A stretch of 64,000 bases of DNA, from NCBI RefSeq assembly GCF_014649695.1, contig NZ_BMTN01000026.1:1-64000 (forward strand), given 5' to 3'. The notes under the pieces are model-generated. The model worked only from the letters and a program-made list of their open reading frames with translations. It was not told the origin of the DNA and ran no database searches. Positions 1 through 8,677 of this stretch are shown here, piece after piece. The position numbers and the translations under genes were made by a program. The stretch's first letter is position 1; each line of letters begins with the position of its first letter. Source of the stretch: Streptomyces kurssanovii (GTDB lineage Bacteria; Actinomycetota; Actinomycetes; Streptomycetales; Streptomycetaceae).

Positions 1-57
1 CGCGACGACAACCCGCTCGGGCTTCCCCGCCGCGTGAACGGCCGCCTGCAACACTGA
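1..57 (+). CDS. C-terminal end of an upstream gene (partial)
   Basis: The window opens in a plus-strand reading frame that runs 18 codons to a TGA at 55-57, five bases before the next start codon. The short spacing, and the lack of a clear ribosome binding site for the following gene, suggest the two are translationally coupled. Too little is present to name a product. Confidence 0.4.
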   Translation, partial: RDDNPLGLPRRVNGRLQH

Positions 58-62
58 CCCGC

Positions 63-671
63 ATGGAACTGAAGCTGCCCGACCTCCCCTTTCCCCTACG
101 GGCATACGGGCCCGAGGCCGACTGGTCCTACGACGACGGTGTGCTGACCGTCTGGGCCGGCCCCCGCCAGGACCGTTTCGTCCCGCCGACCGGCCACGCC
201 CTGGAACCGGCCTCCGACGCGCCCCGCCTGCTCGGCGCGCCGGAGGGCGACTTCCAGCTGATCGCCCGCGTCAAGGCCGGTTTCGCCGCGGCCTTCGACG
301 CGGCCGTGCTCTACCTGCACGTCACCGAGCAGGAGTGGGCGAAGCTCTGCCTGGAACTGTCGCCGGACAGGCCGACGGTCTGCACGGTCGTCACCCGCGG
401 CCATTCCGACGATGCCAACTCCTTCGTGGTCGACGGTGACAGCGTCTGGCTGCGCATCAGCCGTACGGGAAAGGCGTTCGCCTTCCATGCCTCCACCGAC
501 GGCGAGCAGTGGACCTTCGTCCGCATCTTCACGCTCGGCGACGAGGACCGGGCCGGTGCGGCCCTGGTCGGCTTCATGGCCCAGTCGCCGGTCGGCGAGG
601 GCTGTGTGGTCTCCTTCGACCGCATCGAGTACCGCGACAGCTGGCCGGAAGGGCTGCGGGACGGCTCCTGA
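63..671 (+). CDS. DUF1349 family protein (concanavalin A-like fold)
   Basis: This 202-residue protein fits the DUF1349 family in length and pattern: a beta-rich protein with conserved stretches such as FQLIARVKAGF and DAAVLYLHVTEQEWAKLCLE, then a WLRISRTGKAFAFHASTDG strand pair and a terminal VVSFDRIEY strand. The family has a concanavalin A-like lectin/glucanase fold and includes the yeast protein described as a regulator of enolase; its bacterial role is not established. There is no signal peptide or membrane segment, so it is probably cytoplasmic. It starts five bases after the previous stop. Confidence 0.75.
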   Translation: MELKLPDLPFPLRAYGPEADWSYDDGVLTVWAGPRQDRFVPPTGHALEPASDAPRLLGAPEGDFQLIARVKAGFAAAFDAAVLYLHVTEQEWAKLCLELSPDRPTVCTVVTRGHSDDANSFVVDGDSVWLRISRTGKAFAFHASTDGEQWTFVRIFTLGDEDRAGAALVGFMAQSPVGEGCVVSFDRIEYRDSWPEGLRDGS

Positions 672-699
672 GGCACGGGAGGCGCCCCGCACCGGTCTC

Positions 700-1134
700 T
701 CACGCCGGGGTCAGCACCGGCGGCCGTCCCGTCGTCCAGACGGCCTCGACCGCCATCCGGCCGAAGCGCCAGCCCTCTCCGGTCCGGCGCAGCTCCGCCT
801 CGTAGCGACCGCCCACGGTGAACAGCGGATCGTCACCCTCGTGGTGGATGTGGACCATGAGCGCGTTCCAGGACGCCCTGGCTGTGTCCGACCCGGCGTC
901 GACGTCGGTCAGCAGGTCGGAGGCCATGTGCTGGGTTCGGGCGAACCTCTTGAGGGCCTCCTCCGTGCCGCGCACGGCCTCGGCACCCTCGAACACCCCG
1001 ACGGGGGCGACCATGCGCGCGTCGTCGGTCAGATAGTCGCGTGCCCAGCCCGGCTGGAAGGCGCGCTCGTCCATGGCCCGGAAGAAGCGGGTGACGAGCA
1101 GGCCGATCTCGATGTGATCCGTATGAGTGGTCAT
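700..1134 (-). CDS. SnoaL/NTF2-like protein
   Basis: A 144-residue protein with the small alpha+beta cone architecture of the NTF2/SnoaL superfamily: N-terminal helices (LLVTRFFRAMDER), a YLTDDARMVAPVGVFEGAEAVRGTEE segment typical of SnoaL-like proteins, and C-terminal strands (YEAELRRTGEGWRFGRMAVEAVW). I chose the internal Met at 1134 (MTTHTDH) over an upstream in-frame ATG at 1155 because SnoaL proteins begin close to that helix. Members include polyketide cyclases, isomerases and many proteins of unknown substrate. Nothing nearby suggests a biosynthetic cluster, so the substrate is unknown. Confidence 0.7.
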   Translation of the reverse strand: MTTHTDHIEIGLLVTRFFRAMDERAFQPGWARDYLTDDARMVAPVGVFEGAEAVRGTEEALKRFARTQHMASDLLTDVDAGSDTARASWNALMVHIHHEGDDPLFTVGGRYEAELRRTGEGWRFGRMAVEAVWTTGRPPVLTPA

Positions 1135-1236
1135 GCCGTGAGCGTTCACCCTCAACCGCGGTCGAGGTCAAGGGGGCCCGGGCACTTCGGCGACGGATCC
1201 GCAACCGCGCCCGCCCGCTCGTGCGTCCCCTGCCAC

Positions 1237-1719
1237 ATGATCAGAACTGCCACGCCCGCGGACCTCGACGCCATAGCCGCCCTGCACGCCGAGGCGCGCG
1301 CCACCTACTACCGGGGCCACATCCCCGACGAGGCCTTCGACGGCCCGGCCGAGCGTGCCCGCACCCGTGCCGGCTGGGAGGGGGCGATCGGGCGGGGCAG
1401 GGTGCTGTGCGCGGAGCGGGACGGTGTCGTCGTGGGCACGGCCGCGTTCGGCGAGGTCGACGGCGTCATGACGCTCTCGCAGCTCCACGTCGCCCCCGCG
1501 CGCTGGCGCGCGGGCGTCGGTACCGAGCTCCACGCCGCCTGCGTCGAGGCGTGGCGGCGCGCCGGCGTGCCGGACGCCCGACTCGAGGTCTTCCAGGAGA
1601 ACAAGCGGGCCCAGGCCTTCTACACCCACCACGGCTGGTACCCGGACCCCGAGGAGCCGCTCACCGGCAACCACCTGGTCCTGCGCTTCACCGTGCCGGG
1701 GGACGAGCGGGGGCAGTGA
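1237..1719 (+). CDS. GNAT family N-acetyltransferase
   Basis: A 160-residue GNAT protein. It begins MIRTATPADLDAIAALHAEA, the usual first strand and helix of the fold. The acetyl-CoA binding motif A lies at LHVAPARWRAGVGTELHAAC, where RAGVGT is the pyrophosphate loop, and the C-terminal motif B is LEVFQENKRAQAFYTHHGW. The frame is open much further upstream, but homology to the fold starts at this ATG. The substrate cannot be predicted; the gene stands alone. Confidence 0.85.
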   Translation: MIRTATPADLDAIAALHAEARATYYRGHIPDEAFDGPAERARTRAGWEGAIGRGRVLCAERDGVVVGTAAFGEVDGVMTLSQLHVAPARWRAGVGTELHAACVEAWRRAGVPDARLEVFQENKRAQAFYTHHGWYPDPEEPLTGNHLVLRFTVPGDERGQ

Positions 1720-1942
1720 CCCGAGCCGAAGCGGCCTTGCTCTCCGAGGGCCTGCCTGCCGCCGCGGCCCCGGCCCGACCGGCCCTGCCGTCCTCACCGC
1801 CCGACGCCGGCGAATTCCAGGCCGGAGTGGCTCGACCGGCCGACGGCCCCGTGGGGCCGCAGCGGCATCCCGCGGAATGGGACGGGCCCGTCCCCTGTTG
1901 AGGTGCCTGCGGAGGCGCCCCGCCCCGTTCGTCCCACCGACC

Positions 1943-1962
1943 CCGCCCGGCGAGCCGGGCGG
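1943..1962. terminator. GC-rich stem-loop
   Basis: CCGCCCGGC and GCCGGGCGG form a perfect 9-base inverted repeat separated by GA in the 292-base gap between the acetyltransferase and the next gene. It is a plausible factor-independent terminator of the Streptomyces type, which often lacks a U-tract. I see no other structure in the gap. Confidence 0.4.
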
Positions 1963-2011
1963 ACCGCGTCCGGCGCCGCCGGCCGGCACGACCCTGGAGT
2001 GATGAAGAAGC

Positions 2012-2743
2012 ATGCGCGTCGAGATCTGGTCCGACATCGCCTGTCCCTGGTGCTACATCGGCAAGGCCCGCTTCGAGAAGGGCCTCGACGCCTTCGCGCA
2101 CCGTGACGAGGTCGAGATCGTGCACCGCTCCTTCGAACTCGACCCCGGCCGCGACAGGGGCGACACCGCGCCGGTCGTCGACATGCTCGCGAAGAAGTAC
2201 GGCCGCACCCGTGAGGAGGCGCGTGCCATGGAGGAGCACGTGGCGTCCAACGCCCGCTCCGAAGGGCTGGAGTACCGCGTCGAGGGCCGCGACCACGGCA
2301 GCACGTTCGACATCCACCGGTTGCTGCACCTCGCCAAGGCCCGCGGCCGCCAGGACGAGCTGCTCACCCTTGCCTACCGGGCGAACTTCGCGGAGGAGCG
2401 GTCCGTCTTCGACCCGGCCGTGCTCGTCGCGCTCGCCGTCGAGGCCGGCCTCGACGAGCAGGAGGCACGCCGGGTCCTCGCGGACGTGAGCGCCTACGCC
2501 GACGACGTGCGCGCCGACGAGCGGGAGGCGGCGGAGCTGGGCGCCACCGGCGTGCCGTTCTTCGTGTTCGACCGGCGGTACGGGGTGTCGGGCGGGCAGC
2601 CCGCCGAGCTGTTCACGCAGGCGCTGGAACAGGCCTGGCAGGGGCGGGAGACCGCGCCCGCCGGCGCGGATGCGGCGGTCTGCGACGCCGAAGGCGCCTG
2701 CGAGGTCCCCGCGGCGGCCGACGCCGCGCAGCCTGCTTCGTGA
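2012..2743 (+). CDS. DsbA family oxidoreductase (FrnE-like)
   Basis: A 243-residue protein with a thioredoxin-fold start, MRVEIWSDIACPWCYIGKAR. The CPWC redox motif has its cysteines at residues 11 and 14, and CPWCYIGK is characteristic of the FrnE branch of the DsbA/HCCA-isomerase-like superfamily. A cis-proline motif follows near the C-terminal third (GATGVPFFVFDRRYGVSGGQP), the FrnE signature. There is no signal peptide, so it is a cytoplasmic disulfide oxidoreductase or isomerase. The final 25 residues include two further cysteines in a low-complexity tail. Confidence 0.88.
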   Translation: MRVEIWSDIACPWCYIGKARFEKGLDAFAHRDEVEIVHRSFELDPGRDRGDTAPVVDMLAKKYGRTREEARAMEEHVASNARSEGLEYRVEGRDHGSTFDIHRLLHLAKARGRQDELLTLAYRANFAEERSVFDPAVLVALAVEAGLDEQEARRVLADVSAYADDVRADEREAAELGATGVPFFVFDRRYGVSGGQPAELFTQALEQAWQGRETAPAGADAAVCDAEGACEVPAAADAAQPAS

Positions 2744-2813
2744 AGCGCCGCTGAACGGTTCCGTCCAGTAAGGCGTGATTGACCCGCAAGGCACGGGACC
2801 GCAGGGTGATCCC

Positions 2814-3875
2814 ATGGAGACGCAGATCCTGGAGCCCACGGCCGGTGGCGAGTTCGCGCCCACGACGACGTATCTGAACACCTCGAGCTGCGGGCTGCTC
2901 CCGCGCCGTACGGTCCGTGCGGTGGCGGCGCTGGCGCAGGAGCTGGCGGACGGACGGCCGGGCGGCGCCGGCGACTTCTCGGCCGTGACCGCCACCCGGG
3001 AGTCCTTCGCCCGCATCGCCGGCGTGCCTCACGAGAGGGTGGCCGTCGGCGGGTCGGTCTCCGTCCACGTGGGGCTGATCGCGGCTTCGCTGCCGCCGGG
3101 CTCCGAAGTGCTGTTCCCCGAAGGGGAGTACGCCTCCGTGATCACGCCGTTCACCGTGAGAGGCGACCTCAAGACGCGCTTCGCGCCGCTGGAGGGGCTG
3201 GCCGACGCGGTCCGCCCCGGCACCGCGCTCGTCGCGTTCTCGTCCGTGCAGTCGGCCGACGGCAGGGTCGCCGACACGTCTGCCGTGCGCGCCGCCGCCG
3301 CGGCACACGGGGCCCGTACGCTCCTCGACGCCAGCCAGTCGGCCGGCTGGCAGCCCCTGGCGGCGGGGGACTGGGACTACACGGTCACCGGCGGTTTCAA
3401 GTTCCTGCTCTGCCCTCGCGGTGTGTCCTTCCTGACCGTGACGGAGGACGCGCAGGAGGCGCTGCCGCCGCTGCACGCGGGTACCTTCGCCGCCGAACGG
3501 CTGTGGGAGACGACGTACGGCCCGATCGAGGAGACCGCCACCTCGGCCCGCCGCTACGACGAGCCCCCGGCCTTCCTCTCGTACCACGGCGCCGCGCAGT
3601 CGCTCGCCCTCCTGGAGCGGGTCGGCATCGACGCGGTCCGGGCCCACGACACCGCGCTGGCACGGCGGTTCAGGGCCGGTCTCGTGGAGCTGGGCCACGA
3701 GCCGGTGCCCGCGGACTCGGCGATCGTGGCCGTGCCCGGCCTCGGTCACCGTGCCGGCGAGCTGGCCGGGGCCGGGATCCTGCTCTCCGAGCGCGCGGGC
3801 AATCTGCGTGCCTCGTTCCACCTCTACAACTCGCCCGCCGACGTCGAACGCGTGCTGGACCGCCTCGCAGGCTAG
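2814..3875 (+). CDS. class V aminotransferase-like PLP enzyme
   Basis: A 353-residue fold-type I PLP enzyme of the class V aminotransferase / cysteine desulfurase superfamily. The N-terminus carries TTYLNTSSCGLLPR, the usual substrate-loop start. DASQSAGW (Asp about 172) contacts the pyridine nitrogen, and GGFKFLLCPRG holds the Schiff-base lysine at about 196. The C-terminal domain ends with NLRASFHLYNSPADVERVLDRL, the kynureninase/desulfurase-like ending. I prefer the ATG at 2814 over one at 2775 because the extra 13 residues are low complexity. There are no isc or suf partners, so a specific cysteine desulfurase role is not supported. Confidence 0.8.
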   Translation: METQILEPTAGGEFAPTTTYLNTSSCGLLPRRTVRAVAALAQELADGRPGGAGDFSAVTATRESFARIAGVPHERVAVGGSVSVHVGLIAASLPPGSEVLFPEGEYASVITPFTVRGDLKTRFAPLEGLADAVRPGTALVAFSSVQSADGRVADTSAVRAAAAAHGARTLLDASQSAGWQPLAAGDWDYTVTGGFKFLLCPRGVSFLTVTEDAQEALPPLHAGTFAAERLWETTYGPIEETATSARRYDEPPAFLSYHGAAQSLALLERVGIDAVRAHDTALARRFRAGLVELGHEPVPADSAIVAVPGLGHRAGELAGAGILLSERAGNLRASFHLYNSPADVERVLDRLAG

Positions 3876-4074
3876 GTGTATTGCCCTGTGAGGTTGGGGG
3901 GAGCCGCTGGCGGGTGGTTTGCCTGCGGCCGGGCGTGGCTGCCGCGCGTCGGCCGGCCGGGCATCCGCGAAGCCCGGTCGCCCGGACAATCGGGCCGCCC
4001 CCGGCCGAGCGCCCGGGAGGCGGGGGTCGGGCGTGAGCCGGGTCGCCCGGGGTGCGAGCCCGGGCCCGCCGTGA

Positions 4075-4109
4075 GCCGGCACCTGCGCCGGGCCGGCGCA
4101 GGTGCCGGC
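4075..4109. terminator. bidirectional terminator
   Basis: A perfect 15-base inverted repeat (GCCGGCACCTGCGCC and its complement) with a five-base loop lies between the convergent aminotransferase and marR genes. Position and strength suit a terminator serving both strands. The rest of 3876-4170 is extreme-GC sequence with no gene I can support. Confidence 0.75.
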
Positions 4110-4170
4110 CGGGCGGGGCGTGTGCCGGGCGGCACCCGACGGGTCAGGCGCGAGCCGGCGCCGGGGCGGG

Positions 4171-4686
4171 TCAGTCCCCGCCGCGGCGTTCCGGGCAGTC
4201 GGCCGTCTCCGTGCACAGGTTCGCCTCGACCCGGGACAGCAGGCGCGCCAGCTCCCGCCGATCGTCCTCGTCCAGTCCGCGGAGCGTGTGCTCCTCCAGC
4301 TCCGCCCAGGCCGCCGACACGTCCGACAGCAGCGCACAGCTCCGCTCCGTCGCCTCCACCAGGACCGCCCGGCGGTCGTCCGGGTCCGGGCAGCGGCGGA
4401 CGTGGCCGGACTGCTCGAGGCGCTGGAGCATCTTGGTCACGGTCGACGGGTCGAGGTCGGCCGCCTTGATGAGTTCCGACTGGCGCACCGGCCCGGCGTC
4501 CCACAGGCGCATCATCACGAACTCCTGGCCCGGATAGAGGCCCAGCCCCTTGAGCAGCTTGCCCGCGGCGATGCGGTGGAGCCGCGCCACCCGCGAGACG
4601 GCGTGACTGACGGGGCCGCTGCTCGCGGCGTGCGGCAGCTCTCCGGTGCACGCAGGGTCGCCCTGTGCCTCCTCCGCTGTGGACAT
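4171..4686 (-). CDS. MarR family transcriptional regulator
   Basis: A 171-residue winged helix-turn-helix protein. HRIAAGKLLKGLGLYPGQEFVMMRLWDAGPVRQSELIKAADLDPSTVTKMLQRLE covers helices 2 to 4 with the recognition helix. VRRCPDPDDRRAVLVEATERS is the wing, with the classic DxRxxxVxLT-like MarR pattern. Dimerisation helices flank it at both ends. A GAGGAG ribosome binding site precedes the ATG at 4686. It is divergent from an Old Yellow Enzyme gene, and two copies of a 12-base near-palindrome lie between them, so it most likely represses that gene and itself in response to an electrophile or aromatic ligand. Confidence 0.88.
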   Translation of the reverse strand: MSTAEEAQGDPACTGELPHAASSGPVSHAVSRVARLHRIAAGKLLKGLGLYPGQEFVMMRLWDAGPVRQSELIKAADLDPSTVTKMLQRLEQSGHVRRCPDPDDRRAVLVEATERSCALLSDVSAAWAELEEHTLRGLDEDDRRELARLLSRVEANLCTETADCPERRGGD

Positions 4687-4726
4687 GGTGCTCTCCTCGG
4701 CCGTCGTCTCTGTCCAGAATATTACC

Positions 4727-4784
4727 TTGGTCGGCCAATGAATGCGCTACAGTGACGCCGAAGCCATTTACTTGGCCGACCACA
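4727..4784. promoter_or_regulatory. paired MarR operator candidate
   Basis: TTGGTCGGCCAA at 4727-4738 and TTGGCCGACCAC at 4772-4783 are reverse complements at 11 of 12 positions, 45 bases apart centre to centre. Each is itself a near-palindrome with TTGG/CCAA arms. They bracket the space that would hold the promoters of the divergent marR and reductase genes, the layout expected for an autoregulated MarR switch. Confidence 0.65.
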
Positions 4785-4804
4785 TATTTGTTTGGGGGCT
4801 CACC

Positions 4805-5878
4805 GTGACCACCGCATTCGACCCGATCCAGCTCGCCGGCAAGCACCTGCGCAACCGCATCGCCATGGCGCCGATGACCCGCAGCCGCGCCTACGGCCCC
4901 GGCCTCACGCCGACGCCTTCCGTCGTGGAGTACTACCGGCAGCGCTCCTCGGCCGGTCTGGTCATCACCGAGGGCACCCAGCCCTCCGTGGTCGGCCAGG
5001 GCTACCCGGACACCCCGGGGCTGCACAGCGCCGAGCAGGTCACCGCCTGGCGCGAGGTCACCGACGCCGTGCACCGCGAGGGCGGCACGATCTTCGCCCA
5101 GCTGATGCACGCCGGCCGGATCGGCCACCCCGTACTGCTGCCCGACGGGCTCGTCCCGGTGGGCGTGTCCGCCGTCGCGGCGGAGGGGCAGGTCTACACG
5201 CACGAGGGCCCCAAGGACTTCGTCGCCCCCAGGGAACTGACCGCGCAGGAGATCCGGGCGACCGTCGAGGACTTCGTGTCCGCCGCGCGTAACGCGATCG
5301 AGGCGGGCTTCGACGGCGTCGAGCTGCACGGCGCGAACGGGTATCTCATCCACCAGTTCCTCGCGCCCAACACCAACCGACGCACCGACGAGTGGGGCGG
5401 GTCCGTGGAGAACCGCATCCGGTTCGCCGCCGAGGTGACCGAGGCGGTCGCCACCGCGATCGGCGCCGAGCGCACCGCCCTGCGGATCTCGCCGTTCAAC
5501 CCGTACAACGACATCGAGGAGACGGACTCGGAGGCCGTCTACACCGCTCTCGTCCAGCGGCTCGAGCCGCTCGGCCTCGGCTACCTGCACATCACCGAGG
5601 CCGTCCCCGGCGGGCGGGAACTCACCCAGACGCTGCGCAAGCAGTTCTCCGGGGTACTTGTGCTCAACCCCGCGAGCGACGGTCCGACCGGACCCGAGGC
5701 GCTCACCCTGATCGAGGACGGCGTCGCCGACGTGATCGCGTACGGCGCCCTGTTCCTGGCCAACCCGGACCTCCCGGCCCGCCTCGAGGCGGGCGGCCCG
5801 TTCAACACCCCTGACCCGGCGTCGTTCTTCGGCGGCGACGACAAGGGCTTCATCGACTACCCGGCGCTCACCGGCTGA
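4805..5878 (+). CDS. alkene reductase (Old Yellow Enzyme family)
   Basis: A 357-residue FMN-dependent NAD(P)H:flavin oxidoreductase. MAPMTRSRA near the start, GLVITEGTQPS, FAQLMHAGR and the active-site stretch FDGVELHGANGYLIHQFLAP, followed by TNRRTDEWGGSVENR, are diagnostic of the OYE/NemA group (TIM barrel). Such enzymes reduce activated C=C bonds, nitroesters or quinones. I chose GTG 4805 because a GGGGG ribosome binding site lies seven bases upstream and the earlier in-frame codons fall inside the operator region. The divergent MarR gene suggests induction by electrophiles. Confidence 0.92.
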   Translation: MTTAFDPIQLAGKHLRNRIAMAPMTRSRAYGPGLTPTPSVVEYYRQRSSAGLVITEGTQPSVVGQGYPDTPGLHSAEQVTAWREVTDAVHREGGTIFAQLMHAGRIGHPVLLPDGLVPVGVSAVAAEGQVYTHEGPKDFVAPRELTAQEIRATVEDFVSAARNAIEAGFDGVELHGANGYLIHQFLAPNTNRRTDEWGGSVENRIRFAAEVTEAVATAIGAERTALRISPFNPYNDIEETDSEAVYTALVQRLEPLGLGYLHITEAVPGGRELTQTLRKQFSGVLVLNPASDGPTGPEALTLIEDGVADVIAYGALFLANPDLPARLEAGGPFNTPDPASFFGGDDKGFIDYPALTG

Positions 5879-5930
5879 CCCTCCTGCCGGTGAAGGCCGA
5901 CCGGCCGGCCGACGGGCAGCCGACGCGGAC

Positions 5931-5969
5931 GCGGGCGGGCCGGACTCCCAGGGAGTCCGGCCCGCCCGC
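5931..5969. terminator. strong bidirectional terminator
   Basis: GCGGGCGGGCCGGACT and AGTCCGGCCCGCCCGC pair perfectly around CCCAGGG, giving a stem of at least 16 base pairs between the convergent reductase gene and ectD. Confidence 0.85.
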
Positions 5970-5985
5970 GCGTTGTGCGGTGCGG

Positions 5986-6882
5986 TCACCGCACCGGAGT
6001 GAAGTCCCGCGCCCCGATGAAGTCGGGTCGCGGCACCGGCGCCGCGAACGGCTCGACCGCCGTGTTCTCCACGCTGTTGAACACGATGAAGACGTTGCTG
6101 CGCGGGTACGGCGTGATGTTGTCGCCGGAGCCGTGCATGCAGTTGCAGTCGAACCAGGTCGCCGACCCGGCCCGGCCGGTGAACAGCCTGATGCCGTGGT
6201 CGTCCGCGAAGCGCGTCAGCGCCTCGTCGGACGGTGTGCCCGCGTCCTGCATCTGCAGCGACTTCTTGTAGTTGTCCTTCGGCGTCTCGCCCGCGCAGCC
6301 GAGGAACGTCCTGTGCGATCCCGGCATGATCATCAGGCCGCCGTTGGTGTCGAAGTTCTCGGTCAGCGCGATGGAGACGGAGACGGTGCGCATGTTCGGC
6401 AGGCCGTCCTCCGCGTGCCACGTCTCGAAGTCCGAGTGCCAGTAGAAGCCGGAGGCGCCGAAGCCGGGCTTCACGTTGATACGGGACTGGTGGACGTACA
6501 CGTCGGAGCCGAGGATCTGCCGGGCTCTGCCCACCACCCGCTCGTCGCGCACCAGAGCGGCGAACAGCTCGCTGAGCTTGTGGACCTCGAAGACCGACCG
6601 CACGTCCTGCGACTTCGGCTCGATGATCGAGCGCTCGTCGGCACGCACCGCCGGGTCGCTGATCAGCCGCTCCAGCTCGGAGCGGTACACGGCGACCTCG
6701 TCGTCCCTGATCAGCTGGTCGACGGTGAGGAAGCCGTCCCGCTCGAACCCCATGAGGTCCGCCGTGGCGATCGGCCCCGGGGCGCCGGGTGCCGACCAGA
6801 CGACCGGGTCCTTGCGGGGGGTGAGCACCTCACTGGCGCCACGGGTCGGGTACAGGTCGGTGCGTGCGGGTGCGGTGGTCAT
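5986..6882 (-). CDS. ectD: ectoine 5-hydroxylase
   Basis: A 298-residue Fe(II)/2-oxoglutarate dioxygenase that converts ectoine to 5-hydroxyectoine. The family signature FYWHSDFETWHAEDGLPNMR contains the HxD iron ligands; the distal His and 2-oxoglutarate-binding Arg lie in the later DCNCMHGSGDNITPYPRSN segment. Length matches the family. The gene is last in ectABCD and starts three bases after the ectC stop, so it is translated from the same message. Its presence means the strain can make hydroxyectoine, a heat and osmotic protectant. Confidence 0.96.
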   Translation of the reverse strand: MTTAPARTDLYPTRGASEVLTPRKDPVVWSAPGAPGPIATADLMGFERDGFLTVDQLIRDDEVAVYRSELERLISDPAVRADERSIIEPKSQDVRSVFEVHKLSELFAALVRDERVVGRARQILGSDVYVHQSRINVKPGFGASGFYWHSDFETWHAEDGLPNMRTVSVSIALTENFDTNGGLMIMPGSHRTFLGCAGETPKDNYKKSLQMQDAGTPSDEALTRFADDHGIRLFTGRAGSATWFDCNCMHGSGDNITPYPRSNVFIVFNSVENTAVEPFAAPVPRPDFIGARDFTPVR

Positions 6883-6885
6883 CTC

Positions 6886-7284
6886 TCAGCCCTCCTCGGT
6901 CAGCAGCGGGTAGACGCCGTTCTCGTCGTGGTCCTCCCGTCCGGTGACGGGGGGATTGAAGACGCAGACGCAACGGAAGTCCGTCTTGGGGCGCATGGTG
7001 TGCTTCTCGTGCCCGTCCAGCAGATACATCGTGCCGGGCTCGATCCAGTGGGTCTCGCCCGTCTCGTCGTTGGTCAGCTCGGCCTCACCCTCCACGCAGA
7101 GCACGGCCTCGATGTGGTTCGCGTACCACATCGACGTCTCCGTACCCGCGTAGAGCACGGTCTCGTGGAGCGAGAAGCCGACCTTCTCCTTGGCGAGCAC
7201 GATGCGCTTGCTCTCCCAGGTACCGGAAGCGGACTTCACATGGCGCTCGGTGTTCTCGATGTCCTTGAACGATCGGACGATCAC
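6886..7284 (-). CDS. ectC: L-ectoine synthase
   Basis: A 132-residue cupin that cyclises N-gamma-acetyl-L-2,4-diaminobutyrate to ectoine. The opening [19 protein letters not shown] and the metal-binding region [19 protein letters not shown], then [20 protein letters not shown], are the standard EctC motifs (Glu, Tyr and His ligands of the cupin barrel). It uses a GTG start. It lies between ectB (32-base gap) and ectD (three bases) in one operon. Confidence 0.97.
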   Translation of the reverse strand: MIVRSFKDIENTERHVKSASGTWESKRIVLAKEKVGFSLHETVLYAGTETSMWYANHIEAVLCVEGEAELTNDETGETHWIEPGTMYLLDGHEKHTMRPKTDFRCVCVFNPPVTGREDHDENGVYPLLTEEG

Positions 7285-7316
7285 GGTGGTTCGTCACCTT
7301 TCGGTAGTGCGGGTGG

Positions 7317-8585
7317 TCAGGCGGTCTCTCGGACGGCGCGCGCCAGGATGCGCAGGCCCTCGTCCAGCTCGTCGGCGGAGATCGTCAGCGGCGGCAGCAG
7401 CTTCACGACCTCGCTCTCCGGCCCGGACGTCTCGAGCAGCATTCCGAGCTCGAAGGCGCGGGCGCAGACGGCGGACGCACGCGGCTTGTCCTCGAACTCC
7501 ATGCCCCAGACCAGGCCGCGGCCGCGGAAGCTGACGCCCTCGCCGCCCATCTCGTCGACGATGGCGAGCAGCGCACGCTCGACCTGTTCGCCGCGGGCGA
7601 TGGTCTGCTTCTCCATCTGCCCGTCGGCCCAGTAGGTGTTGAGGGCCGCGGCGGCGGTCACGAACGCCGGGTTGTTGCCGCGGAACGTGCCGTTGTGCTC
7701 GCCCGGCTCCCAGATGTCCAGCTCGGGCTTGAACAGCGTGAGCGCCAGGGGCAGTCCGTAGCCGCTGATGGACTTCGAGACGGTGACGATGTCCGGGACG
7801 ATGCCGGCCTCCTCGAAGGAGAAGAAGCCGCCGGTGCGGCCGCAGCCCATCTGGATGTCGTCGACGATCAGCAGCATGTCCTGGCGGTGGCACAGGTCCT
7901 GCAGCGCGCGCAGCCACTCGGCACGGGCCACGTTGATGCCGCCCTCGCCCTGGACCGTCTCGACGATCACGGCGGCCGGCTTGTTCAGGCCCGAACCCTG
8001 GTCCTCGAGCAGCCGCTCGAACCAGAGGAAGTCGGGGACCTGGCCGTCGAAGTAGTTGTCGAACGGCATCGGGGTGCCGTGCACCAGAGGGATGCCGGCG
8101 CCGGCCCGCTTGAAGGCGTTGCCGGTGACGGCGAGCGAGCCGAGCGACATGCCGTGGAAGGCGTTGGTGAACGAGACGACGGACTCGCGTCCCTTCACCT
8201 TGCGGGCGAGCTTCAGCGCGGCCTCGACCGCGTTGGTGCCCGTCGGCCCCGGGAACATGACCTTGTAGGGCAGGTCACGCGGGCGCAGGATCACGTTCTG
8301 GAACGACTCGAGGAACGCGCGCTTGGCGGTGGTGGCCATGTCCAGGCCGTGGGTGATGCCGTCGCGCTCGATGTAGTCGATCAGGGCGCGTTTCAGGACC
8401 GGATTGTTGTGCCCGTAGTTGAGCGATCCGGCGCCGGCGAAGAAGTCGAGGTAGGTGTGGCCGTCCTCGTCGTGGAGGTGGCTGCCCTGGGCGCGGTCGA
8501 ACACGGCGGGCCAGCCGCGGCAGTAGCTGCGCACCTCGGACTCCAGGGTCTCGAAGACGCTCAGGGCGGGCGGGGTGATGGTCAC
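7317..8585 (-). CDS. ectB: diaminobutyrate--2-oxoglutarate transaminase
   Basis: A 422-residue class III aminotransferase that makes L-2,4-diaminobutyrate from aspartate semialdehyde, the first step of ectoine synthesis. It contains [19 protein letters not shown] for cofactor phosphate binding, [18 protein letters not shown] (Asp about 242) and the Schiff-base lysine at about 271 in [14 protein letters not shown] chose GTG 8585 because a GGAG lies six bases upstream and the protein then begins [12 protein letters not shown] as remembered homologues do; an ATG four codons earlier has no ribosome binding site. Confidence 0.96.
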   Translation of the reverse strand: MTITPPALSVFETLESEVRSYCRGWPAVFDRAQGSHLHDEDGHTYLDFFAGAGSLNYGHNNPVLKRALIDYIERDGITHGLDMATTAKRAFLESFQNVILRPRDLPYKVMFPGPTGTNAVEAALKLARKVKGRESVVSFTNAFHGMSLGSLAVTGNAFKRAGAGIPLVHGTPMPFDNYFDGQVPDFLWFERLLEDQGSGLNKPAAVIVETVQGEGGINVARAEWLRALQDLCHRQDMLLIVDDIQMGCGRTGGFFSFEEAGIVPDIVTVSKSISGYGLPLALTLFKPELDIWEPGEHNGTFRGNNPAFVTAAAALNTYWADGQMEKQTIARGEQVERALLAIVDEMGGEGVSFRGRGLVWGMEFEDKPRASAVCARAFELGMLLETSGPESEVVKLLPPLTISADELDEGLRILARAVRETA

Positions 8586-8677
8586 AGCGAACTCCATGGG
8601 GGTGGGGGTGGGCGCGAGAGGTCAGGGATGACGCGGCGCGCCGGGGTGCCGTGCGGGCACGGGGCGCGCGGCAGCGG

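Noticed and set aside
5890-7635. 581-codon plus-strand frame across ectD-ectC
   Set aside because: It is a GC-skew shadow of the ectoine genes: composition is low-complexity Arg/Val/Gly and it crosses three real coding regions.
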